64,000 nucleotides of DNA from Ampullaceana balthica (Eukaryota > Mollusca > Gastropoda > Lymnaeidae): contig CALYLW010000699.1 in NCBI GenBank assembly GCA_944989445.1, positions 62,001 through 126,000 on the forward strand, written 5' to 3'. Below are positions 1 through 11,550 of the stretch, in pieces. Positions within the stretch are counted from its first letter, which is position 1; the number at the start of each line of letters is the position of its first letter. Made by a program: the position numbers and the translations under genes. The notes below the pieces were generated by a model. That model saw only the letters and a list, made by a program, of their open reading frames with translations. It did no database searches and had not been told where the DNA came from.

Positions 1-993
1 TTGTGTAAATAAATTCATTTCTTTCTTTTTTTTTAAATATTTTTTTTTATATATAGAAAGTGTAAGTTGATTTAATTTACTTAATGTAGATTTTCGCTGA
101 GTAAAGAAGAAAAATGTAATTAGTTTAATTTAATGTACTTTTAAGGGGTGAATTTGACTACTTATTAAGAAGTTTTTACAGGAAGTTTTATAAACTTTAC
201 ATTCTTTTACTAGGGAGATTAATTATTTCTTTCTACTATTAAAAAATTTTCTATCAATATAATTGATATTTTCAACTGTTGTATAATATTTATACTTTGA
301 TTATGTTGACTTTATCTAATGTATTTACAAGTCACAGTCTGAAAAACATACCAATACTTTTTTTAAAAAAATTTTCTTATCATGGGAAATTATTTAACTT
401 TAAAATGTGTAAATGATGAAAATGATCTTTTAATGAAACAATGACTTTTTGTTTCTTTTAATGCTTGGTTATGCTGTTAAAAAACGACTAGATGCAACGC
501 CAAAGATTGAGATGACTTTCGTCATTGGGCAATGGGAGTCAGTTCCAAATTCATTCATCCATCTGCTTATGCTTTTTAATTTCATTGGATCTTTGCTCTG
601 GTCAATTGTTTTATGAAAAATAAATTCTTTAAAACTTATTTTGTATAAATATAATGTGTTGTTGTTTTTGCCAGGTTTGTAAGTGTCAGCTTTAAATTAA
701 GTTATCTGTGAATGTGAAGTGATTTCAAATGACTCAGCTGATTTGATGATAATGGGAGGAGTTATGATTCATAGATTGCTACCCATCAGAATGCAAGTTT
801 ATATCAACTATTTTATTTTAATTAAAGACTTGTGCAGTGGATTGAGATCTTGTCTGCTTGAAATTATTTAATTTGTTCAACTTGGCTATATCATTTCCAA
901 ATGAAGAGTCTGAGTAAGTTCATTCGGGAAGTTGGAGAAATAGCCTGCAGATTTATACTGCAAATCATCTCTAATTAAATTGATTAATTACTA
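1..993. other. AT-rich DNA, nothing recognised
   Basis: No open frame, repeat array or transposon terminus is visible. Confidence 0.5.
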
Positions 994-2593
994 CCGGTGT
1001 AACAGGCCAGATTAAACCCCTGACCAGAATATAATCTGGCCTAGGCCAGAATATACCCCTTCGATGACATAAGGATATATAGTAAGAAATGAATGAATGA
1101 CTATTTAGACTTTCTATTGGAGTTTTAGCTTTGTCAGAGAAGTTAAACTCATTTCCTAAGTAAGAAGAATGATTTATTTACAATTAAAAAATAATAATAA
1201 AATAATTACTTTTATTACGATGTCCCATAGGACGGTCACTTTTTATCTTAAGTTACAGTCTACACAAGTATAGATGGAATCAGCGGGTTTTATGTTATAT
1301 TTTAAAGTTGACTAATTCAAGCAATACATCAATTGATTATTTTTTAAAATAATTTAAGCGCTATAAGGACTATAGTTGCAGCTTTTCAAACGCTTGCGAA
1401 CATTTATTTCGTGTACCTTGCTTATTAATCAAATCATAATGTTTAATTACTCTGAGTATAACAATAACGATTAGTTTCAGTTATTGAATTAACTTACGCA
1501 TGAATGTTTTGTTTGTTTGTTTTTCTCTCCTCGCATACATTTTAAATGTTACTGGCAACAATGGTTTAGCCCTATCTTCATTTTGTTTTTGAAATAAACA
1601 TATCATGACACCTTTCCTTTTTTTAAATCTATCTGAATATACGCTGACACTGACATGCAAATTAATTTAAAATTTAAAGAATAGGACGACTATAGTGTGA
1701 GAAACATCGTTTGACTTCCCCAATGTTGCTTGACGTATTTCCGAACTTTTATCTGTAGCTCGGTTTGCCTTTGCGGTGTCTTAATAAGACATTCAAAAGA
1801 AACCTTTGTTCCAGTAGTGCAATTAATTTTTATTTTTTAAATCAGCGCAATTCTTTGTTACCTGTGTTAATCTTAAAACAGTACGGTCAACCTTATAGGA
1901 TTTCACCAATGTTGGATTGTCCGCTTTCCATGCATTCATCTATTGTTATGAAGCACGGATTGTGTTCCGTTTAATCTGGATTCAAAAGAACCTCTGACCT
2001 CGTGGCGCCTTATTTTTTTAAACCCTTATTTCTTATGAAAGGCGTAAATATAAATGAGTAGCACAAAGTTGCAAATCGTGCCAACCTTATTGGATTAGGC
2101 CAATCTTTACAGAGTTCACAAATCGGATTTCGCAACTTTAAAAACACATTTTTTTGGTCACTTTATTATAAACTCCAGTATGACCAGAGTGCAAACTTTG
2201 TCAACCATGGAAGACCAACTGTATGATAAGCTTTTATAATTCTACTCTACAACGAAAGTTAAGTACCCCCAGTGGATCCATGACTAACCTTCAGAGAAAC
2301 GGTCAAATGGCAAGTAACAATTTAGGCAAACTGCAAAGCCTTTTGAAGCAAAAAATAGGGATTGATTCTTTACCATGGTGAAAATGAAGTTCTAAAAAAA
2401 AGTCGCCTGCCAAATATCCTGAAGACGTTTCATGTCAACTCAAATTTTGGTGGACATTTTGTCAGAGATAAGACAGCCACAATCTGTGAACAATGTTATT
2501 GGAAAATAATGAAAAATAACGTTCACAAATATATAGGCCAGATTATACCCGGGTATAATCTGGTCAGGGGTTTAATCTGGCCTGTTACACCGG
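994..2593. mobile_element. 1.6-kb element with perfect 35-bp terminal inverted repeats
   Basis: Positions 994-1028 (CCGGTGTAACAGG...) are an exact inverted copy of 2559-2593. A TA dinucleotide flanks both sides (992-993 and 2594-2595), which fits a TA target-site duplication as made by Tc1/mariner-type transposases. Each end also carries a secondary palindrome (about 1034-1049 and 2538-2563). No transposase is recognisable inside, so it looks non-autonomous. Family assignment is inference. Confidence 0.6.
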
Positions 2594-3087
2594 TATCATT
2601 TATTCATTACAATGTAAAAACATTGACTTTTTTAATGTGACACCACACCGGTAACATTTGAGCACAGCATGGGAGATTATCGATGTTAAAGGGGAAACAA
2701 ACCAAGAAAATATTACTTTTTTTACAAATTTATCAATAATTTATATTTTTTGTTACTTACATACTTTTCTTACGTATCATTATTATTTATTTAGACGTGC
2801 ATAGGTAAACAAAAACGTTTTTTTCTTTCTTATTTCTTGCATAGCAGAACGAATTTGCTGTTTTACGTCACAAAAATTGGGAGCCATTAAATTACCGCGA
2901 CTTAATCAATTTTGCGAAATAATGAATCGCAACTTAATGGGATCTATATGTGCGTTATACAAAAATATAATTAATCGAATTTAATCGATTAAAAAATTTT
3001 CCCGATTAATCGAACAATTTTTTTACACATCAGTACCAGCCCTACTTTAAACAAATCACAGCGCAAGTCCTTCTCATCATACATAAT

Positions 3088-3347
3088 GGGGCCGTCCATA
3101 AAGTACGTCACGCTCTAGGGGGGGTGTAAGAAAGTGTGACAGTTTGTGACAGGGGGAGGGGGGGTCCGGCCATGTGTGACGTCATGCTGTTTTATATTAA
3201 ATTTTAATTATTTTGTTAATAAAAAACTAATTTTTTGTTCGAAAGTGTGACGTACTTTGTGGGGGGGGGGTTCCTAGATTTGTGACAGGGGGGAGGGGGG
3301 AGTTCAAAATGGTCAAAAATAGCGTGACGTACTTTATGGAAGGCCCC
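3088..3347. mobile_element. MITE family A, copy 1
   Basis: The element opens GGGGCCGTCCATAAAGTACG and closes with its inverse (GTACTTTATGGAAGGCCCC), with poly-G tracts and GTGACAGTTTGTGACAG inside. AAT flanks both ends. The same sequence recurs at 12225, 14213, 26835 and 57237. Confidence 0.7.
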
Positions 3348-3904
3348 AATCATCCATTTACTTAAATGGCTATTAAGTTTGAAATTGAACTCTGTAAAAT
3401 CATTTCCTGATCAGAATCTATAATGAACAAATACCATATGTGCATTTTTAAAAAGAATGTTGTTTTCTTTCAAAGACTCACTCCGATAATATTTTACCTA
3501 ATCGTTGCATGACTTTGATCCTATAATTGTACTCCTTAGAGACAGCTGGTTAATAGATGCAAAAAGTGAACGGTCATTGATTCTAGCCAGCACACCGTTC
3601 ACCCAGATGTGAGCAGTTCTGACGCGATAAGCACATTCGCCACCCACCCACCCCCTCTGTCCCCACCCACCCACCCCCGTGTCCCCACCCACAGAGTCCT
3701 AAAACCCGAGCTGTAGTATTCAAGCCATCTGTGGCCTTCATTTGCAACAATGGGCGTGCATTGCATTTATCCCCTTTGGCTTGAGTGACTACCATGTTGA
3801 CACGATGCTGTGGGTTCACACGTACCAACATCAATTTAAGTTTACCTGAAGTGTTACCGAGTCCGGTCTTTGCCCGTGTGAGTTAGAAGTAACTCAAATG
3901 TCTG

Positions 3905-4135
3905 GATTAATCTATACTTCACCTATGTGAATTTGGCTAAAGTTTACCCGTGTGAATTAGGGTAACTTAACCTGTGTGAATTAGGTTAACTTAATTTGTG
4001 TGATTTAGGCTAAACTTAACGTGTGTGAATTAGGCTAAAATTTACCTGTGTCCATTAGGCTAAAACTTACCTGAGTCAATTCGGCTAAAATTTACCCGTG
4101 TCGATTAGGCTAAACTTTATCCGTGTGGATCAGAT
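3905..4135. repeat. Degenerate tandem repeat, about 30-bp unit
   Basis: The motif GTGTGAATTAGGCTAAA with a TTTACC/CTTAACC spacer repeats about seven times with many substitutions. It has no coding sense. Confidence 0.6.
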
Positions 4136-4307
4136 TAATCTTGGCTTGCGTTAAAAATAGACACATAATCATTTAAGGATGGGCTATAAGACTAAGATTA
4201 ACCAAATTTCCCGAGCATTAGAAGATGATGAGGAATGTTCGTACACAATAAACAAACCAGTCTACTAAAACATTGCAAAATATTCGGATAGGAATTACTG
4301 CGAGCAT

Positions 4308-4478
4308 CGGGGCTGGGCCCTATACGGCTAAGAATGCGAAACGGATTGCGCGGGGCCCAGTTTGGGTAGGGATAAAGGAATTAATAAGGATAGAAGTGAA
4401 AATTAAGATAGGCGGGGCCTAGGACAGCGCGGGACCCACTGCGGCCGCATAGGTTGCAGTGGCCTAAGACCGGCCCTG
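4308..4478. mobile_element. 171-bp hAT-type MITE
   Basis: A perfect 8-bp duplication GCGAGCAT (4300-4307 and 4479-4486) flanks a GC-rich segment with imperfect inverted ends (CGGGGCTGG / CCGGCCCTG). An 8-bp duplication is typical of hAT elements. Confidence 0.6.
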
Positions 4479-4524
4479 GCGAGCATGAATGTATAAACTT
4501 ATTCAGAAGACAAGGTGCTCCTGT

Positions 4525-5960
4525 GCAAAAAATATATCATATCTTATCTGTTACAGATGCTAATTTAATACAGAAGATTATTGCGTCCCACGCTTATCCA
4601 TGGTCTAGTCCTACGTTCTTATTCAAGTTTTAAATGTTGATATAGTGTTGGTTTTCCTGGTTTCTTCAGGCAACCCATCCACGCCCGAATTCCGGACGGG
4701 AAGAACGAGAATTTGTATGTGTTTGTTCTAACATTGTTCTTGCATGCGGAATAAGAAAAGTGTTTTTATCCTTATATCTATCCGAAGGTTGTATTAAGTT
4801 ATCTTTGTGTTGTATTTCTAAATTAGAATTAATTGCCTTATATATTATTATTATTTTACTCTGGGTTCTTCTATCCTTTAGTGTTTCAAGGTTTAATGAT
4901 TTAACTAATGGTGTTATTCTTGTCAGTTTTGAATATTTTCCAGTAATGAATCTGGCAGCTCTTTTTTGAATTTGTTCTAGTTTATCCATGTTTTCTTTAG
5001 TGGATGGATCCCATACAGAAGATGCATATTCTAGTGCAGGTCTCACCAAAGCGAGAAAGCCTTTTAGTTTATATTCTTATTACATCTGTAAAAGTTTCTT
5101 TTTATAAAGCCTAAGGTTTTGTTTGATTTTTTGATTACTTCATTGACATGGGGATTCCATGATAGTTTCTCATTTATTATGACTCCTAAATATTTTGCAT
5201 GTTTTCTAGGTGGAAAGACATACTCCAGTTAGTTTCCCATTTTATTCATTCATCTAAGTCTTTTTGTAAGATTTTGCCATCTTGCTCTGATTTAATTGTT
5301 CTATAGATTATACAATCATCAGCAAATAACCTAACTTTTTTTCTGTTGACATGTTGTTGGGTAAATCATTTATATAAATTAAAAAGAGTAAGGGACCTAG
5401 CACAGTTCCTTGTGGAACTCCTGAGTTAACCTTTATTGGTGCAGATTTAGATCCATTAATTATTACAGTTTGCTCCCTGCCCAAAAGGAAGTCTTGGATC
5501 CAGTGATGTAAGGAACCTGAGATTCCAAAGTAGTTAAGTTTTTTAAGTAAACTAAGGTGGTGATCTTTGTCAAATTCTTTTGAGAAGTCAAGTAATATTG
5601 TGTCTATTTGATCGTTATTGTCTAAGCCTTTTGATAATTCATCTATTAAACCTATTAATTGTGTTTCACATGATCTGTTTTTTCTAAAGCCGTGTTGATG
5701 TGAGCATAGGGCATTATATTTGTCTAGGTGGCTAACTATTTTACTATATATTATGTGTTCTAGTAATTTACAGGTGATACTAGTAAGTGATACAGGTCTG
5801 TAATTACCAGGGTCTGATTTATCACCTTTCTTAAAGAGTGGAGTTACGTTAGCTAATTTACAATCCTGGGGCACTTTACCCTGGTTTAGAGAGGCTTGAA
5901 AAAGAACTACAAGGATTGGGGACAGTTCATTGCTTAGTTCCTTTAATAACCTTGCAAAAT
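4525..5960 (-). mobile_element. LINE family 1, broken copy (non-LTR reverse transcriptase)
   Basis: Minus-strand frames 5308-5874 and 4666-5049 encode reverse transcriptase pieces: [42 protein letters not shown], then [15 protein letters not shown] and RAARFITG. A frameshift near 5330 destroys the region of the catalytic FADD. The 3' end is at the low coordinate, with a (GATAA)-type tail. It is similar to the copies at 29524 and 48128. The clade (CR1/Jockey-like) is inference. Confidence 0.8.
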
Positions 5961-6355
5961 AGAAAATATAGAAACAAAAATTAAGCTTTCGATAATAAAT
6001 TTGTAAACACCCATTTCTTAGACTGGACTCCTGGAAGGCTTTAAAAAAAATGTGTTACATTTTCGGTTGGCTTGTTTGGGGGGGGGCACAATAAGTGGGA
6101 AGTAGGGCGGATACTGACGACTATCTAACTGTAATATCGGTGGTCCGTTTGGTTTATTGATATCTCTTCACTTTAAGTGGTCAACATATCAACCGATGCA
6201 TGCCCGACCGCTTACCGTCAGAAATAAGTTTTTAAAACAAAACAACTATATCATGAAACGTTCAAATTTTTACAGCAGATTAACTTATTCTTTTGTGACA
6301 GGGGTAAGAATAGCCCCCGTGACTTCATCCAACATAATGAGACCCACTGAACTCA
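5961..6355. other. Intergenic, nothing recognised
   Basis: No open frame with family similarity and no clear repeat structure. Confidence 0.4.
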
Positions 6356-6357
6356 CG

Positions 6358-6522
6358 TGCGTTTGTAAAAGTGGTTTGTAAAAGTGGTTTGTAAAATTGG
6401 TTTGTAACAGCGGTTTGAAAGTTGGTTTGTAAAAGTGGTTTGTAAAAAGTGGTTTGTAAAAGTGGTTTGTAACAGCGGTTTGTAAAAGTGGTTTGTAACA
6501 GCGGTTTGTAAAAGTGGTTAGT
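6358..6522. repeat. Tandem repeat, units of about 14-15 bp
   Basis: The motif GTAAAAGTGGTTT repeats with GTAACAGCGGTTT variants about 11 times. Confidence 0.75.
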
Positions 6523-6808
6523 CACTAACATCGGCTCGCCTAAAATTGTTGAAATAAGAAGTTCATACCCAATCTTTTATTTCTAGTGATGTTGTTCCAT
6601 TCACAATATAAGACTTAAACTGCTACATGTAAATATAACAGCACTTCATCACATTTGTCTTCCACGAGGTTTTCTCTCTATTGGCTTTTGACTGGACCCC
6701 AGGACTAATTTCATTTCCAACAAATTCGGAATTTTGTTTTAAATATCGCCTTCTTCCGTACCAATTTGGAATACACGATCTTAAAATTCCTGAAAGCAAT
6801 ATTAACCG

Positions 6809-6915
6809 GGAATATAGAGTTATTTCACTGGGAGTATAGAGTTATTTCACTGGGAGTATAGAGTTATTTCACTGGGAGTATAGAGTTATTTCACTTGGAG
6901 TATAGAGTTATTTCT
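6809..6915. repeat. Tandem repeat, 22-bp unit
   Basis: ATAGAGTTATTTCACTGGGA repeats in about five copies. Confidence 0.75.
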
Positions 6916-7725
6916 CTCTACGCTTAAAGCGACGATATCTTCTGACAACAGCCCTGGTATGTCCTATTGTCTAGCTGTCTATATATAGCATCTGGAGACA
7001 AATGCCCAGTTGGACGATTGAAACACCTGTAGAACTTGGTTACCTACGTTACAGACTTTAACATTCTCAGCAAGTGCGGTTTGTTTCCATCAATAACTTA
7101 TATACATATAAGTTATTTTTAAAGGTTGACAATTTAAATGACTGAAACTGTACAATTAGAAAGAAAAACGTTCCTTTTTTTCGTTTTTCATTACAAAGCA
7201 TTGTATTAAAAAATAGAGCGTTGATTATTCAAACTGTAACACGTGTTGAAACTTGAATCCTGTTTGATCGCTATCGTTGTTTTAACGGAAAAATAAATAT
7301 GCATGAGCAATAAGCCGTGTACTTCAGCCGCAGTTATGACGTCACACACAGGTCACGTGGACTCACTCGGGGTTTTGTTTTCCAGAGCGTGTAAAACGAC
7401 TCACGGTAACAGGTAGGGAAACCAAAGTTTAACATTACGTGGCCTGTTCTTTCAACTGCGCCATTTCGATGACGCGTGACGGAATAAATGAAAACAGCTG
7501 GTTTAATGTAAGCCGAGGTATGAGTCATTGTAATTGCTGGTCTCAAATTTTATCTAAACTCATTGGGATGGTGAGAGTCGCCAGTATGTTGGTATAAATG
7601 TCGTCATTTACCTCAGTGCCATGGGTAAAGTCGCTGGTATATTGGTATAAATGTTATTTCCACTCATTGCAATTGGTAGAGTTGTCAGATTTTCAGCATT
7701 TTTTGTGTTTATACCTAACTAATTT

Positions 7726-8065
7726 AGACCCCCCCTCCAATATGACGTCACAAAGCTTTGCTTCCCCCCCCCCACTTCACCATAAAATCCGTATTTCTTA
7801 CTTGAAAAATGAGCATGTTTCAAATCACTTTTTTGTCCTTTAAGTTTGTATATTTAGTTTAAAGCTGCACTCTAATATCGTGACACGCGTGAATCCATGT
7901 ACAAAGTCTTTGAATAAATTGTAAACAATCAAATATTTTAGTGGAACTTTCAATTTCAAAGTTCCGCGCTTAGATGTGACGTCATAGTTCTTAAATACCC
8001 CCCCTCTTCACAAATGTGGGATCCCCCTTCCCCCTAGGTGCGTGACGTCATTTATGGACGGTCCC
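7726..8065. mobile_element. MITE family B, copy 1 (left end lost)
   Basis: Contains ATATGACGTCACAAAGCTTT near the left and GTGCGTGACGTCATTTATGG near the right end. It shares its interior with the copies at 11688 and 20206. Confidence 0.6.
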
Positions 8066-9004
8066 ATTTTTTGGTATTTTTTGTGTGGATGGGGTGAGAT
8101 GGGATTACGCCTTTCCCATTAACTCAGAAATATTGTTGGTTCTTTGTTTTGACAAAATTAATTTTTTTTATTGGTGTCTCCCTTATTTTAAGTTTTCCTT
8201 ATCAGATGAATGAGTTATGTATATTTGGTTTCCCCGGGGTGGTGGTGAGAGGGCAGCATCTGATCACATTGTGTATGAGTAAACGTATGATGATGATGAT
8301 ATGTTATGTATGTTGACATTGTTGATGATGTGTTTCGTAAAATGAGATTTTATGTGAATAGAATCTGTATAAGTATAGTAATAATAAATTGGTAATTTAT
8401 ATAGCGCTGTACCCCAGTAAGGAACTGGGCTCACGGCTCTTTACGTAAAAATAATAACATACATATAAGTATTAATAAAAAAAACATTCGTATACTAAAA
8501 ACCACATAAATGACAGTACGGTACACATAAACTACGTTTATCGTTGGAGAAAATGTTGTTTAATTAATACTACAGACGAAAAAGTAAAATCTGATGATGT
8601 CGTCATCACTCTGGGTCCCTGGCGTAAATTAATATCATAGTGTGATGGAACCAAGTCTGAGCAGATTGAACATGTTCTAAATACAAGAGTAGCAAGGCCT
8701 TATCATGACCAGTGTTGGATGGGGCCATATGTTACGATGCACCTATTCAGATAAATAAATATACAACTATCCACAGAAAAGCTTCCTTGAAATTAAGAAG
8801 AGCAAAAATCTGTACATCTAGCATTAGCAGGGGTACGATGGCTTGTCTCACGGTAACTATGGAAGTCGTCATTTCCGGTGTGGCGCTACCGATCTTACTG
8901 ACTTCTGACTGTATCCATGGAGACCTCATTCACATCAACCCTGTTCTTTCATACCGTAATAAACCTACATTATTCCAACAAAAATGTCGCATAAATCTGT
9001 TCAG
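8066..9004. other. Intergenic; short dispersed repeat near 8384-8445
   Basis: A segment reading AATTTATATAGCGCTGTACC and ending in a GGCTCTTTACG motif looks like a dispersed molluscan-type repeat, which I recognise only loosely. Otherwise nothing is visible. Confidence 0.3.
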
Positions 9005-10042
9005 GACTGTCTTTCTCGACAGCTCGCCACCCCTACAGTCCAACTGTCTTTCTCGACCGCTGGCCACACCTACGGCCCAGCTGTCTTTCTCGACCGCTCG
9101 CAACCCCTACATCCTTTCTCGACAGCTCGCCACACCTGCAGCCCAGCTGTCTTTCTCGACAGCTCGCCACCCCTACAACCCAACTGTCTTTCTCGACAGC
9201 TCGCCACCCCTACAGCCCAACTGTCTTTCTCGACCGCTGGACACACCTACGGCCCAGCCGTCTTTCTCGACCGCTCGCAACCCCTACAGCCTTTCTCGAC
9301 AGCTCGCCACACCTACAGCCCAGCTGTCTTTCTCGACAGCTCGCCACCCCTACAACCCAACTGTCTTTCTCGACAGCTCGCCACCCTTACAGCCCAACTG
9401 TCTTTCTCGACCGCTGGCCACACCTACGGCCCAGCTGTCTTTCTCGACCGCTCGCAACCCCTACAGCCTTTCTCGACAGCTCGCCACACCTACAGCCCAG
9501 CTGTCTTTCTGACAGCTCGCCACCCCTACAACCCAACTGTCTTTCTCGACAGCTCGCCACCCTTACAGCCCAACTGTCTTTCTCGACCACTTGCCACACC
9601 TACCGCCCAGCTGTCTTTCTCGACCGCTCGCAACCCCTACAGCCTTTCTCGACAGCTCGCCACACCTACAGCCCAGCTGTCTTTCTCGACAGCTCGCCAC
9701 CCCTACAACCCAACTGTCTATCTCGACAGCTCGCCACCCCTACAACCCAACTGTCTTTCTCGACAGCTCGCCACCCCTACAACCCAACTGTCTTTCTCGA
9801 CAGATCGCCACCCCTACAACCCAACTGTCTTTCTCGACAGCTCGCCACCCCTACAGCCCAGCTGTCTTTCTCGACAGCTCACCACCCCTACAACCCAACT
9901 GTCTATCTCGACAGCTCGCCACCCCTACAGCCCAGCTGTATTTCTCGACAGCTCACCACCCCTACAGCCCAGCTGTCTTTCTCGACAGCTCGCCACCCCT
10001 ACAGCCCAGCTGTCTTTCTCGACAGCTTGCCACCCCTACAGT
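9005..10042. repeat. 1-kb minisatellite, 37-bp unit
   Basis: The unit contains CGCCACCCCTACAGCCCA and CTGTCTTTCTCGACAG; about 28 copies, with some shortened units (CGCAACCCCTACAGCC). Because 37 is not a multiple of 3, all three forward frames are visited and stay largely free of stops, giving long open frames at 8712-9512, 8984-10048 and 9591-10082 that are not considered genes. Confidence 0.9.
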
Positions 10043-10165
10043 GACTGATGTCCCCTTCCTAGTACGTATTATTTACCAGTGAGTGATGTCCCCTGCCCCA
10101 TACGTATTATTTACCAGTGAGTGATGTCACCTTCCTAGTACGTATTATTTACCAGTGAATAATGT
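10039..10165. repeat. Tandem repeat, about 46-bp unit, 3 copies
   Basis: ACGTATTATTTACCAGTGA with a GATGTCCCCTTCC spacer recurs three times directly after the 37-bp array. Confidence 0.7.
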
Positions 10166-11283
10166 CCCTTTTCTTGTATCTTTAATTAAACAATGATTGA
10201 GGCCCAATTATTTCTAAAAATGTCTGAGTAATGTTTGCCCTGCCCTTGTCCAGTTGGTGTTGTATACCAGTGACTGGCACTATTTTCCCCGTTTGTGATG
10301 TACTTGTTATGCCCATTATCGGTTATATACCAATAATTCATGCCGCTGTCCAATCTGTGAATGGTTTCCCCAGTAACGTACCAAGAACATTATCGGTAGT
10401 GGCGAGGTTTAGAGGTCAGAGGTCAGAGTTCAAATTTAGAAAGGAAAAAAAAAGGTTGGGGTGGACTGTAATTTGCCATTCCTGTCTAAAAACAATTTTT
10501 AAAAAAATATATTCACAATTTAGTTTTGGAGTAAAAAAAAATGTGTGACGCGATATTCGTGCTTGATATGACGCTGACGTCGAACTTACCTCGGTCCAGA
10601 GTCGTGGCAGAGTTGGTCTCATCGTCCATCAGTCCATCCAAGGTCAAAATACGGTTCGTAAAGTGAACGCGTTCGACGTTTAATGAGAAAAATATAAATT
10701 CATCTTTTTTAACTGATTGCTCATACGAAACGATTCCCTCCCCCCTCCTGGTTTCGACCCAAACCACGTGTAGTGAATGGGCGGGTGAGAAGTGGGATGT
10801 TCAACAGTGTAGCATATGTTCTGAAGGGTCGCGCCCCATAGATCAACACTAGTTTCCCCGTCAATCGATGTAGAGATGACTAAAAAAAAATCCAATAATG
10901 TTTTAACTGCTGGACTATTAGATCAAATGAGATCAAACTAAAGCAAGAATTCTATTGGACGGTCCCTAGCTGTCACACGTGTGACTTCACGTATTCTTGG
11001 AAGATCGGTCCTCATTTGCTAACATATCTATCACAGCGTAGCATAGTTTACCTAATAAACGTTCGGAATACTTTGAATCAAATCACGTCTGTTGATCAAA
11101 AAGAGGCACATCGTTTAGTCGCTAAACTGAATGACGGCGCGTTCACGATCTAATCATCCCGAGTATTTGCTATTTTAAACTCTAGTCAGTTTTCAAGAGA
11201 TCGGTTTTATTGAAGAAGTGCTAAGACGTTGCTAACGTATTAATTAAAGAGGATGTTGCGACTGGCGTCGTGAAGACCCAGTC
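10166..11283 (+). other. 5' flank of the laminin-like gene; promoter not identified
   Basis: No coding potential is convincing here. The stretch must contain the promoter and 5' UTR if exon 1 is the first exon, although a further 5' non-coding exon cannot be excluded. A TCAGTT match to an initiator lies at 11186-11191, but no TATA box sits at the expected distance, so no transcription start is called. The start codon at 11284 has a G at -3. Confidence 0.35.
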
Positions 11284-11550
11284 ATGTCTCGATTCGCTAT
11301 GAGGAGATTTCACAATCAAAACAGACGCCTAGCGACAGAAATCATGATCCTGTGGACCATCCTCAACGTGCTGGCCACGGTCACCAAGAGCGAGTACGAC
11401 TACTGCTACGATGACGTCACGAACGAGTACCTGGCCTGCCACCCAAACATGTTTGACGTCATGGTTCAAGACGTTGCCAAAGTCCGGGTGGATCCATCAA
11501 CGGCCACTTGCGGGTCTCCTGTGTCTTACTTTCGTCGGCTGGCGCCAAGG
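11284..11550 (+). CDS. Exon 1: signal peptide and start of LN domain
   Basis: The 89 codons end in phase 0 at donor GTAGGT (11551). The first Met is followed by an Arg-rich stretch; a second Met at 11344 (residue 21) begins a hydrophobic run [11 protein letters not shown] ending near residue 36, which is a good signal peptide, so initiation at 11344 is possible too. The mature part reads [14 protein letters not shown] and [11 protein letters not shown], which follows the netrin-G N-terminus (YDLC..YMACQP and LDPPDITCG in vertebrate NTNG1). The base composition is GC-richer than later exons. Confidence 0.85.

Noticed and set aside
8712..10082. Long overlapping open frames encoding repeats like LATPTAQLSFSTAR
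   Set aside because: They arise from the 37-bp minisatellite, which happens to lack stops; all frames show the same peptides.
11171..11191. TATA box plus initiator for exon 1
   Set aside because: The TATTTTAAA run is only about 17 nt from the TCAGTT, too close for a standard promoter.
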